DNA of 64,000 nucleotides. Origin: Calvatia gigantea (Eukaryota; Basidiomycota; Agaricomycetes; Agaricales; Lycoperdaceae). The notes below the pieces were generated by a model that searched no databases, had not been told where the DNA came from, and was given only the letters and a program-made list of their open reading frames with translations. The stretch lies in NCBI GenBank assembly GCA_025093985.1, contig JACAAK010000013.1, forward strand, positions 1,047,247 to 1,111,246, read 5' to 3'. Below, one piece after another: positions 47,983 to 58,831 of the stretch (positions are counted from its first letter, which is position 1; each line of letters begins with the position of its first letter). The position numbers were made by a program, and so were the translations under genes.

Positions 47983-48760
47983 AATCCTTGTCCAATAGAA
48001 ATAGAAATGATTTCTGCGTTCTCCCGCACACCTTTGGTTGTAAACGAAAAGTAACTCCTCAATCCTGAGTGCAGTTGAAAACCTTCGTCCGGAAAAGGCT
48101 CCAACAACCCAGCACAACATATTTGACCAATCCCTTCGCAAGCTGGGGTCCGCCCACAACCGTCCAAAGGTTACTGCCTTGACACTCTCCATGAAGCCGT
48201 GATTATCAGTTGATGCGAATCAATATCTGCGAGACGCTGAACACCGGAACTCATTAACGCAATCCTAAACCGCTCCTCACTGCCTTCGCTTGCCTTTCAA
48301 TTCTCATCCAGAATAGTTCTGAATGGAAAGCAGGAAACGTGAGGATTTTTAGCCGAGGGATAGTGACTAATTGTGCCACAACGTGGACCGCATCGTGTCG
48401 TGCCGTGGTCCACAAATGAATGGGGTCAGCAATATTGGGCATCGTCCTATGTCACAAACTGAGGACCAAATTACACTCCCTTGTCAGGGGTAGTTTGTTA
48501 TTTTATTATCATGTTGTGGAGTTCAGTATCTAGTGGCTTGACATGGGCACACTTCTAGTTAACAGACAAAACCCTTTGCAGAAATCCAATCAGGAGGCGC
48601 CAGTAGATGCATGGTCACCGAGATATAACATACAACAATAATATAATCATCGCATAGGCCTGACAAATGATGAGGCAGGTCCATCATACAGGTCATAATA
48701 AATCGTCAGAAAAATCGTAACTTGTCGTTCATGTATTGGTCACCAAAGTGCCTTGTCATC
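47983..48760. other. Spacer between BTB and family D
   Basis: No recognisable gene. The minus frames at 47832-48192 and 48254-48442 overlap the BTB 3' end or are short. They are conserved only between units (56434-56794, 56856-57044). This is the likely 3' flank of both convergent genes. Confidence 0.4.
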
Positions 48761-50188
48761 TCACTTACGTCCCTTGAAAATCCCCATCCCCTTCCTTCGT
48801 TTCTTCTCCTCTCTCGGCGCGACCGCTTCGTCTGTCTCCAAAGGCAACGCTGGATGCCGCGCATGCTCGGGTGGTAAGGGCGAGTTCTGCCATATTGGAC
48901 TCTGTAACAATCGCAAATCGTTTGGATTGGCCGGTGGAGAAGGTTGCATATGTGTCAAGTCCGAAATCGACGGTTGGGATATAGCCGTGGAAGTGGAAGG
49001 AGATGCGGATATTGATGCGGTGGTAACAAGGGGCGATGCAGGACTTGTGTGTGCAGGTGAGGGATACGCCGCTTCTTGTGTTGAAGAAGCTTGTGAAAGC
49101 TGAGCCTCAATTGAAGGTGGAGGTGAAGAGTCTTTGAGTTGCGTTTTGGATAAACGTATTCGGATTTTGGGTGATTTGGAAACAAGATTGGCTAAACTCG
49201 TTTGTAATCGCTTTGGGGAGGAGAATGTGGGAGAGCTCGGGGCAGTGACGAAAGTAATAACTGGAGATGCAACAGGGATGGTTGGTGTTGATTCGGGTGG
49301 CGACGGAGATGTAGATAAGAACAAGAAGTAAACGTGAGGAAGACATACGCACATGCGGTATCCCCACCACATACACTGAATGGACAATTTATCCTTGGAT
49401 GGGATCCAGACACGTGTAGCTAGGGCGTGAAGGTGTCGTTCGCGGGTTCGAGGTGTGAAGGGCTGGCCGTTCGCATCGACTGGGGGTGGTTGAGGAAACC
49501 AGGAGGCGACAGCGGATGGAAGAGCATTTGACCATGACCAACCTGGAATCGGGGGCTGCGGTGCAGGTTCTGGTTCATCCAATTCCTCCTCTTCTTCACC
49601 AATGACCTCGGAATCAGCCAATTCGACTAACGAATCTCGAGTAGGGAGGAGAGGAGAATAGACCATGACACTTGAAGCGTCGGAGAAGATGGCTGGAATG
49701 TCATCATCACTCCGTCGACGCGAGTCCGGCGGAGAACTATCAGATGGTGCATCGTCTTCATGTTTAGGGGCACCCAAGTGCTCCAGAATGCCCCAAATAC
49801 TGGGACGGCCACTATCTTTGTCGCGGGATCCATTCATTATGGTTGCGCTGCTGAGGAGCCGAGCGAGTTTAGAGTCTTTAATGGGCGCAGGTGGTGCAAT
49901 TGGCCGGCCATCTTTGTCGCATTGAGGAGGCTTGGGATTCTTGACAACAGTCCTTGCAGTGGGAGTGGGTAGATCGTCGATGAGTGCCTGGATACGGAGG
50001 GCAAGCGACTCTGGTTCAACGGGCGTCGCGTCTGGTACCGCTGCCTGGGTTATGACTTGAGATGTTGCTTCTGATTTCTTGAGAATATTCCTGAGACGGT
50101 CAGCGAGGTTGTCGACCATCGTGGTCGGCGTCAAGGACCTCCTCGCAGAAGCACGAGAACGGCAAGTTGCAATGCACGTGACCTCCAT
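48761..50188 (-). pseudogene. Family D proline-rich membrane protein, unit 2, 480 bp internal deletion
   Basis: Exon 1 (50188-49353, 836 nt) is complete. It starts MEVTCIATCRSRASARR (alternative start MVDNLADRL 69 nt later), then LALRIQALIDDLPTPT, an acidic stretch GEEEEELDEPEP and WIPSKDKLSIQCMWWGYR before the donor. The intron acceptor and the first 480 bp after it, which encode both membrane segments, are missing: GTAGAT joins directly to AAGAACAAG (49313-49322). The frame happens to stay open through the unspliced intron, giving 475 codons. The C-terminal half is Pro/Ser-rich and ends with a basic KKRRKGMGIFKGRK. No known domain. Confidence 0.75.
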
Positions 50189-50295
50189 TATCCAACCCTA
50201 AATTCCGCCTCACTTGAATTATATATCAGGACAGGCTCTAGAATGCCAGGTAGTTAATGCGTAACAAGTCATGTATCACCTCAATACTATATTTC

Positions 50296-50605
50296 CTACC
50301 ACCAAAAGAACTGGAGTTGTTCATTGTCTTTGTACCTCTTACCAGCACTTCGGAGAGTCCCGAAGTACTCGTGGCCGACGATGTCCGAGGTTTGGTCGAA
50401 TGCGAGGACGCACACAACGTGGTCAGGGTAGCGGAGATGAGGAAGGAGTGGACAACTCTTTATAGCACCACGTTTTTTTGTCGAGGGTGAGTAGAACATT
50501 GGTACTGCGCCAAGCAGAAGTTGTAATTAGAACGAGAACGAAAACGAGAACCATCCATTTCATGCCATTCTCCCACGTGGCGAACTTGCCACCTGGTATC
50601 TCCAA
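50296..50605 (-). pseudogene. Small membrane-anchored or secreted ORF, unit 2
   Basis: MEIPGGKFATWENGMKW at 50605 is followed by a hydrophobic segment (MVLVFVLVLITTSAW). After a 7-T run (on +, near 50471-50477) the frame must change once to continue with KSCPLLPHLRYPDHVVCVLAF and EYFGTLRSAGKRY. The same arrangement and the same 7-T run occur in unit 3 (62861-62543). No family recognised. It may be a real small gene if the T-run is miscounted. Confidence 0.35.
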
Positions 50606-51665
50606 CGAAATAGGAGGAATACCGGAAGGAAATGGTCACAGTAAAGTTATAAACGGGAGGTTGAACTTAAGTAGCACTCTATCTACAGTGTTCCCCAGTT
50701 GGTGGCGCATTTCACGAGATGTTTAACCCTGTTGCTGTATGTCTTTCCACCTTACATATTCCGTCGTCGTTAGACACATACTTAAAACATTCTGTTTGTG
50801 TCGGTGCATCTATTGTCGGGCTCTGAGAGGATCAGCCCACCATCGATGGCCCCTCAGGCCGGACGACCTTTCGCCAGTCATATAACATTAAGTGACGCGC
50901 CTCATCAATCAAAATTAGGGAATATGGGGTCGTAGTACTAGTAACCGCATCAGTGACCATCCTTTCCAACCATCACCCAGCTCCCCACAGGCAAGAAGGC
51001 CCAGGCCGAGGCCCTTCACGGTACATAGCCAGCGCACATAAAATGAATACTGTATTACAAATTTGAGGCAAATTTACTTGTTGTCCTGAGACTTAGTGAA
51101 GAAAACACTTCATTCAGTTCCTACTGTCACCTTCCTTTTCCTGGGAAGGAGTTCGCTTCATTATGGTGTCAGCATTGTCCTGGAAGGGCTTTTCTGTGTC
51201 ATGTCACATGGATCCGTAACTTTCGATGTTTTTCTAGCCCCATCGACTATCTTCCAAAGCTGCGGTGATGCAGAAATAGAACAGCCTGGCTAGATGGAGT
51301 TTGTCGGGAGAGCGTTGTAATTGGAAGCGTGGGAAGTTGGGCCAAGCCTGTGGGTAAATCCCAGTATGAAACCTGTTTGTCAACCCCAGTATGAAAACAT
51401 TGACTTTCGCCAGAGCGGTCGACACGGGTCCGATGTGTCGAATACCTTCTGCTAAGTTTCGACGTACATGGCAACAGCGCCGGACATGAAGAGGTCCATG
51501 TGGACCCACAATGTCAACAATGATCGATAATTCGATAATCGGCGATCACGTTGACGTTAACCGGGCGTCTATTTTTGTTCTCGAACCTGCTTTGGCTGTC
51601 ATCCACTTAATCCCTTCTTAGCCCCCTACCACCCCTCCATCCGCTTCTATCCCTTTACCACCACC
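50606..51665. other. 1 kb without recognisable gene
   Basis: Probably the intergenic region upstream of gene P. A 22 bp near-repeat (CCCAGTATGAAA twice, near 51359 and 51386) is the only structure noted. The minus frames at 51234-51509 are not supported. Repeated at 62862-63921. Confidence 0.4.
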
Positions 51666-52400
51666 ATGGTCAAGCGTCCCAAGTCTCCAGAGCCCATCGA
51701 GGACTCCAAATTCCTCGCAGTCGTCCATCCTTTCCCACTCAATGCCAATATGGACGTACCTAATGACTTTAAAGAGTTTATGTACTGGCTCGCGAGCATC
51801 GCGGGAAAGGATTATGCGCTCGGGGTGTACTACAAACCATCTGTACGTTAAGCTTGGCCATGGTTGCTCTGTTCTCACTCGTTTATTGTTTGGACGTCCT
51901 TTGTGCGCTCTTTGGTGGCTGGTCACGGATGCTGCGATAGGCTAGAGGGATGGTTATCGCAGAAGTCAGCAAGTTATATCGAGACTTCGACAAGCTCCTT
52001 GGCGAACACCGCTGGGTAGAGTTCCTATACAAGGTATCCACAGAGGAGAGGGAGCGAAAGACGCGGGTCTTCTACAGTACATATCCGAATGGCCGGGCCC
52101 TGCAGAAGGACGGTGAGCGGGAATTTCATACCTTGGGAACGTTGGCTAACCCATGATCATAGGATGGAAGTATATTCTTGCGGACGACGCTCTGTTTTCG
52201 GAGTTCAGGCCAATCAACAGGTATTGCTCGACGTGCTCAGTGTTCGGATGGAATTACTTACATCTACCATAGGAAGATTAAACACCCATATCCGACTCCT
52301 CATTGGTGCGACGTACCTTACGAAGATCCTACCAACAAGGTTATCTGTCGCCCACTCCCTGTTTCATCCAAAGCGCCACCACCTAAACCAGTGGCTCCAG
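51666..52400 (+). pseudogene. Gene P, conserved-looking unknown protein, 3' end lost (unit 2)
   Basis: Exons 51666-51842, 51941-52112, 52163-52220 and 52273-52400 splice in frame (GT..AG). They read MVKRPKSPEPIEDSKFLAVV, FKEFMYWLASIAGKDYALGV, YRDFDKLLGEHRWVEFLYKV, GWKYILADDALFSEFRPINR and HPYPTPHWCDVPYEDPTNK, followed by a Pro-rich stretch. The next intron starts at 52401 and is cut at 52446 by unit 3 sequence, so the 3' end is absent. Intron phases and the continuous conservation argue for a real gene. I do not recognise the family. Confidence 0.6.
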
Positions 52401-52759
52401 GTGAGGGTCTCTCCACCATTTTGATGCTTTCCCGCTGACGCCCTTTGCCACCATACAGTCCGGGTACAGTATCCTTCACCCGGTTGGCACTCCCCCCCGG
52501 TTGGCGTTCACCACCTTCCCTTCTCCCAATCTGCGTGAAAGATGGTATCATATATCAGTTGAATTCTAAAAATATTCTCCAATTTTTTAAATATTTTTTC
52601 GTGAGCTGGAGCGCGGTCTGGAAGTTGCTGAAGGTTGTCACGCTCCTTGGGGGAAGCGTGACACTGTTTGCGGAATGGGAACTCCGGTTTGGCTAGTGTG
52701 ACACTGATGTGACGCGCCAATTGATTGAGGGCGCCAACCGAGGGTGAAGGATACTGTAC

Positions 52760-53065
52760 CCGGACTGTATGGTGGCAACACCTGAGGGAGCGTTACGCGC
52801 TTGAACAGTTGTGTTCTGGCAACGCCACTGGTATGACGCGTTACATCGGTCAGAATTTGCAACAGCCTTCTCAACACCTGAGCCAGAATGACAGGTTGAG
52901 CTGCATCATCGAAGCCTGGCTCTGGAAAGTGTGGAAATACATACAAATTATTTTTTTTTGATGTTTTTATTGCGGCAACACCTCGATTGCTACGCGTTAC
53001 AACGGGGGGAATAGGCAACAAAATGGGTCGAGCGTTATGCGTTACGTTGCCACCATAAAGTCCGG
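52760..53065 (-). mobile_element. 306 bp inverted-repeat element, copy B in unit 3
   Basis: Same ends and length as 38830-39135. Only the last 19 bp of copy A remain on the other side (52445-52463), so here the fold-back pair is incomplete. Confidence 0.75.
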
Positions 53066-53237
53066 AACAATAGTAGTTGGGGCCCGGGTTCATTTCTACC
53101 TCGGTTAGGTAAGCAGTGCCAAAATTTCGGCGATGTAGTTGCGGCAGGACTTTACGTGTCGTTGGTCAATTATCCTTTCCTTCTCTTTCCCCCCAGAATC
53201 CCTCAAAAGTGCTCTTGAGTATTTTGAACCTGAACTA

Positions 53238-54091
53238 ATGTTGAACCGCAATGTCCTCGTTCCCCTACCTACCTGGCTCAGCAGATGGTTCGGCTATCGC
53301 CGGACCCTTCCACCTAAACGTCCAGACTATATCATCTGGCTCTGGTCATTTATAGGAGCATTTTGCGGCATCTCGGTTATCCAAGCCGTGTTCGAACAGG
53401 CTCACTACTTCGTTAGGAGGAAGGCGCCAACAATTGTAGCCAGCTATGTGAGTTCGTTCTCCTTGCCTCTAACTCCTGAGTCTCGCTCACCGTTGTCCGC
53501 AGGGTGCCTCTGCAGTATTGATCTACGGGGCGATTGAGGCTCCTTTAGCTCAACCTAGAGCACTTTTCGGTGGACACTTTCTCGGGGCTCTCACAGGTGT
53601 CATCATAACCAAGTTGTTCCAACTGCTACCCACCGAACAGCGGTTTGATGAATTAGCATGGTTAGCAGCATCGCTTTCGTGTGCAACTGCGATCGTTGTA
53701 ATGCAAATCACACAAACAACACATCCTCCGGCTGGTGAGCACATGCGTAGTTTAGCCCGAATGCCTGAATGCAAAATGGTCAACTGACACGACCCTCTTA
53801 GGTGCCACAGCGCTCCTTCCCGCAATCAGCAAGGAGATTCGTGACATTGGTTGGTACTACCTCCCCGTCATCCTCCTCTCATCATCGCTCGCGTTCACCG
53901 TTGCGCTTTTGAACAACAATGTCCAGCGGAGGTACCCTGTGTTCTGGTTTTATCCACCTGCCGCCGCGATGCCAGCATCCCCTCCACCGCCTACCGAATC
54001 TTTGGAGGGATCCTCACGCAGTGTCACAAGGGCGAACAGCTTTGTTGCCGAAGTTAAGCCGTCGAAGCCTGATGATAGCTCTCTAGTCTAG
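53238..54091 (+). CDS. HPP family integral membrane protein, intact
   Basis: Exons 53238-53447, 53503-53734 and 53802-54091 sum to 732 nt (243 residues). The signature THPPAGATALLPA is split by intron 2, exactly as in the broken copies. Hydrophobic stretches: DYIIWLWSFIGAFCGISVIQ, GASAVLIYGAIEAPLAQPR with the family-typical GGHFLGALTGVIITKLF, AWLAASLSCATAIVVMQIT, and WYYLPVILLSSSLAFTVALL; together four membrane segments, the usual HPP topology. The tail is Pro/Ser-rich and cytosolic by inference. HPP proteins have been linked to anion (nitrite) transport in plants; the fungal role is not established. The start ATG is chosen because the upstream open frame crosses a pyrimidine-rich AG that looks like an acceptor (53195), so a further 5' exon is possible. 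Confidence 0.85.
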
Positions 54092-55507
54092 CGATTTGTT
54101 TTGTTCTTTCTTCCCTTGAACAAGTCACCACATAAATCACGACCTTTAGCCGTCATGGATGGGGGGCAATCCCTCTGCTCCAAGAAAAATATGTTTGAGA
54201 CCCGGCCCTTCGTCCACGGACCGACCTGTCTGTGACCATACTTATACCAATGGGATATGCTGGAGCCAAAATGTGCTGCAGGCATCAAGAGCTGGTGGTT
54301 TGATGCAAAAATAGCTGAATGCCTGTATCTATTTAAAGCATCCGCATAGCTTTTTTGTCAGCAAAGAAGCCCTCGGAGACTCTGTATGCTCACGTGCTCC
54401 GAGTCCTCATCCACGTATGGGTTCATTCCGACCCATACCCAGCCTACCGGAAGCATCTCACGTTTGACTAGGCGGGCCATGGAATGCAGCATGGAAACCT
54501 CGGATGCGCCGCAGTTGCTTTGACCTGGGAATATGCTCCGCCGCAAGGCTAATTGGTGTGTCTTCGTAAGTATTCAACACCTGCCAAACGGATGAGCAAC
54601 AGACGGTGTGGTTTCAAAGAGAGATAGGGAGCGGCTTTTAGTCGTGAGGGGTGGGACTGAGCGCATTTCTAGAGAGCTTTATTGGCTCTGTTGTTTCAGT
54701 GTTGGTTCAACTCCTTGATGATCGTGGTGTCGGTAACAGCCGCGCAAAACGCCCAGTTGACTCATGTACGATACCGAGGCTTATTGCTGATACCGCGGAT
54801 CATATCCAGAATAGCGTTACAATAGGATTGTTGGGGTCCTTGGTGATAGGAAAACTACGGTGAACGAATTGAAGATTGGCAAGGGTTTGAATTATGCATG
54901 AACAGGGCCCAAGATTTCAGTGTCGATATTTATCGTAAATTTTGGCGTTGAGTTATGGCCCCTCTGAGGCCGGCTTTTTTATCGACAGCATCAAACGAGG
55001 AGGGGGAGCTGCATGGATAGACAAGGTATCCCTGACATTCGATGGTACAAAGGTAAATCCCTCGTCCGAAAACATCGCACCCCATGCTGCCAAAGAAGTG
55101 TCGATGTAAAACCTTAAGCCGAAACACCTCACCAAGATTGGATCATAATAAATAGACAAACTACGACAAATGCTCGCGGAGTTTCTTAGGGAGAGTGTGT
55201 AGTGTGAAGAAGGGGCAAGCTTAGCAGTAATATTTACTTAAATCTGTCTTTCAGTTGCTAGCAGAAGCTGCACAAAAGCGGGGTACTAAAAGGTGCAATG
55301 ACCTGCAGTTCTAACTGCCGGAGTGATGAGTTAGCCTTGCGTCACGTCGTCGATGTTCCTCCTACTGAATCCCGCAACATTTCTAGAAATCACTCAGCCC
55401 GTTCTCCCAACTTTAGTGACCATCAATGAGCCCACATGCAAAAGTTCATATGCAGGGCGTTAGTATTTGGGTGTGGTGAGCAACGTTGCTCCCTAAGTGC
55501 CACGACC
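54092..55507. other. Spacer between HPP and BTB, unit 3
   Basis: Equivalent of 40137-41552 with a few substitutions. It holds the same minus-strand partner fragment (about 55159-54930). Confidence 0.4.
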
Positions 55508-56584
55508 ACGGATAATCAGCCGTCCGGCAGTACTGGCCCTTCGCCAACCTCCGCCTCCCATCAAGGCAGCGCCCTTCCAGACTCGTTTTTCGCAGACAAG
55601 ACGGCTATTGGAGCACCCCAAGCATACGCCGATACTCGTACCAGGCTTTCGTCAATCGACGGCGCAGACGGTAAGTCACCGAAACGTAATTCTCTATCCT
55701 ACAAAATCGATGTTTCTTCAGTTTCGGACAGAACGAGAATTCTTCAAAAGCTCTGATACAGAATACTCCCTTCTGAGCCGCCGAGACGTTGATGCTCACA
55801 TAGTACCTGAGGACTGGGGCCCTGGCAACACGATCCACTCGACGGAAAAGTCTACCATCCTAGAGATGTTCTTCCCGTTCATTGGCCCTCAGCAGTACCC
55901 TAAGCTATTCAACGAGAATTTTGACTTCCCGGCAGAAATGGCGAGAGCAACCGAAAGGTACTTGAAGGTTTTCAGCGTGAGGAGCAAGTGCTCAGAGCGA
56001 ATGAGGGGAGCTCAGTCAGTTCTCATGTTTCGCTGTTGCTTACCGAGTGTTCTGCGGGTCCTTTGGTGATCGCCACCCGAAGCTCGTTCTACTCTACGCA
56101 GCTCACTACGATTATCCCCGCATTGTCGACGAACGTGCATGCCGTGTGGTTGCAAGTGAGAACATCGAGTATTTCACCCCTCTTCTGCCTGACCGTCTTC
56201 ACCTTCCCTGGGTATGTCGAGGTAATTGGTCCTGCTGCTAATCCTCATATGAGCACCCTAGTTGCTGTACCACGCCAAATGGTGTAGGGCGCTAACAGAA
56301 GTCACTTGTTATTCGTCTATACCACCCTGGGCCTCATCAAAGTGCTGGCGGGACTGTGGACAGCCGATCTTCCAAGCTCTGGAAATGGGCGTTCATTCTC
56401 TGAGCGAGACACCCTGGGTTTTCGTTGATCAGGTTAGGGGGTATATGGGGGTTGCAGGGAATGCGGCGAGTTATGTAAGAAATGGAAAGCGCACGCCGAA
56501 GTAGTAATTCGGAGCATTGTCATGTTCAGCGGGACTTGCAAAGATTCCGAATCACCTGGTAAATGTACACTGGGCTTTCTGTAA
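55508..56584 (+). pseudogene. BTB domain paralogue, unit 3
   Basis: Carries the ACG in place of the start, the 2-nt loss in exon 2 and the G-run shift seen in unit 1, plus several private substitutions (for example CGC for CAC near 56030). Unit 3 is the most divergent of the three unit copies, so units 1 and 2 are closer to each other. Confidence 0.8.
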
Positions 56585-57362
56585 AATCCTTGTCCAATAG
56601 AAATAGAAATGATTTCTGCATTCTCCCGCACACCTTTGGTTGTAAACGAAAAGTAACTCCTCAATCCTGAGTGCAGTTGAAAACCTTCGTCCGGAAAAGG
56701 CTCCAACAACCCAGCACAACATATTTGACCAATCCCTTCGCAAGCTGGGGTCCGCCCACAACCGTCCAAAGGTTACTGCCTTGACACTCTCCATGAAGCC
56801 GTGATTATCAGTTGATGCGAATCAATATCTGCGAGACGCTGAACACCGGAACTCATTAACGCAATCCTAAACCGCTCCTCACTGCCTTCGCTTGCCTTTC
56901 AATTCTCATCCAGAATAGTTCTGAGTGGAAAGCAGGAAACGTGAGGATTTTTAGCCGAGGGATAGTGACTAATTGTGCCACAACGTGGACCGCATCGTGT
57001 CGTGCCATGGTCCACAAATGAATGGGGTCAGCAATGTTGGGCATCGTCCTATGTCACAAACTGAGGACCAAATTACACTCCCTTGTCAGGGGTAGTTTGT
57101 TATTTTATTATCATGTTGTGGAGTTCAGTATCTAGTGGCTTGACATGGGCACACTTCTAGTTAACAGACAAAACCCTTTGCAGAAATCCAATCAGGAGGC
57201 GCCAGTAGATGCATGGTCACCGAGATATAACATACAACAATAATATAATCATCGCATAGGCCTGACAAATGATGGGGCAGGTCCATCATACAGGTCATAA
57301 TAAATCGTCAGAAAAATCGTAACTTGTCGTTCATGTATTGGTCACCAAAGTGCCTTGTCATC
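56585..57362. other. Spacer between BTB and family D, unit 3
   Basis: Equivalent of 47983-48760; no gene supported. Confidence 0.4.
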
Positions 57363-58831
57363 TCACTTACGTCCCTTGAAAATCCCCATCCCCTTCCTTC
57401 GTTTTTTCTCCGCTCTCGGCGCGACCGCTTCGTCTGTCTCCAAAGGCAACGCTGGATGCCGCGCATGCTCGGGTGGTAAGGGCGAGTTCTGCCATATTGG
57501 ACTCTGTAACAATCGCAAATCGTTTGGATTGGCCGGTGGAGAAGGTTGCATATGTGTCAAGTCCGAAATCGACGGTTGGGATATAGCCGTGGAAGTGGAA
57601 GGAGATGCGGATATTGATGCGGTGGTAACAAGGGGCGATGCAGGACTTGTGTGTGCAGGTGAGGGATACGCAGCTTCTTGTGTTGAAGAAGCTTGTGAAA
57701 GCTGAGCCTCAATTGAAGGTGGAGGTGAAGAGTCTTTGAGTCGCGTTTTGGATAAACGTATTCGGATTTTGGGTGATTTGGAAACAAGATTGGCTAAACT
57801 CGTTTGTAATCGCTTTGGGGAGGAGAATGTGGGAGAGCTCGGGGCAGTGACGAAAGTAACAACTGGAGATGTAACAGGGATGGTTGGTGTTGATTCGGGT
57901 GGCGACGGAGATGTAGATGGTATCTCGGGGGGAGATGGGGTATTAGGTGTCGGCATGGAGGGGGGGCTCGGTTGTGTTGGTGTTGGTGTTGGTGCTGGTG
58001 CTGGTGTGGACGGAGCTTGAGGAGGTACATGATCCGGAGGAAGAGGCACGGGATCCGCTAGAGGAGGTGTGATCGGCCAGTCGCGTTCGAACCAAGTACC
58101 AGGTACAAGTGCAATCGGAAGTAACCATGTCGCACTAAGAATGACACCAAAGCCCTGATCGTAGCTCTTGATAGTGCCCCAACTCCACGAAATAAATGTT
58201 CCAATATAACCAAGGAAAGGAGCAATACGCTGCAGCAGTAGGAGAATGGGGCGAAGGGTGAGAGGGAGGCTGTTGACTGGAAGATTGTTGAAGAACCAGG
58301 TGAGCGCAGTGGTGATCATGGCGGCGCGTTTAGCAGCTTCGAGTTGCTTGTCATTGAGGATGTCAAGGACCGGAGGAGGAAGGAACCTTGAAGCGGATAA
58401 GAACAAGAAGTAAACGTGAGGAAGACATACGCACATGCGGTATCCCCACCACATACACTGAATGGACAACTTATCCTTGGATGGGATCCAGACACGTGTA
58501 GCTAGGGCGTGAAGGTGTCGTTCGCGGGTTCGAGGTGTGAAGGGCTGGCCGTTCGCATCGACTGGGGGTGGTTGAGGAAACCAGGAGGCGACAGCGGATG
58601 GAAGAGCATTTGACCATGACCAACCTGGAATCGGGGGCTGCGGTGCAGGTTCTGGTTCATCCAATTCCTCCTCTTCTTCACCAATGACCTCGGAATCAGC
58701 CAATTCGACTAACGAATCTCGAGTAGGGAGGAGAGGAGAATAGACCATGACACTTGAAGCGTCGGAGAAGATGGCTGGAATGTCATCATCACTCCGTCGA
58801 CGCGAGTCCGGCGGAGAACTATCAGATGGTG
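57363..58831 (-). pseudogene. Family D, 3' part of unit 3 (exon 2 plus 397 bp of exon 1)
   Basis: Exon 2 (58386-57363, 1024 nt) is complete. PPPVLDILNDKQLEAAKRAA is followed by two membrane segments (LRPILLLLQRIAPFLGYIGT and FGVILSATWLLPIALV), a long Pro/Thr/Ser-rich region with a (GTTGGT)-type repeat encoding Pro-Thr/Pro-Ala runs (near 57970), and a basic end. The 48 bp intron (58387-58434) has donor GTGCGT. Joined to a full exon 1 (836 nt) the gene would encode 619 residues. Here the exon 1 part ends at 58831, where the Penelope-like element begins. Confidence 0.82.

Larger units (their letters stand above)
45104..52446 (+). repeat. Segmental unit 2 (HPP 3' end, BTB, D, small ORF, P)
   Basis: It starts inside HPP exon 2 and runs through BTB, family D and gene P to the joint with unit 3 at TTGCCACCATACAGTCCGG (52445-52463), which is the inner end of inverted-repeat element copy A. 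It is near-identical to 53711-64000 apart from a 480 bp loss in D and the Penelope-like element in unit 3. Confidence 0.9.

Noticed and set aside
57940..58020. (GTTGGT)n microsatellite as a possible regulatory repeat
   Set aside because: It lies in frame in family D exon 2 and encodes Pro-Thr/Pro-Ala runs, so it is a coding low-complexity tract.
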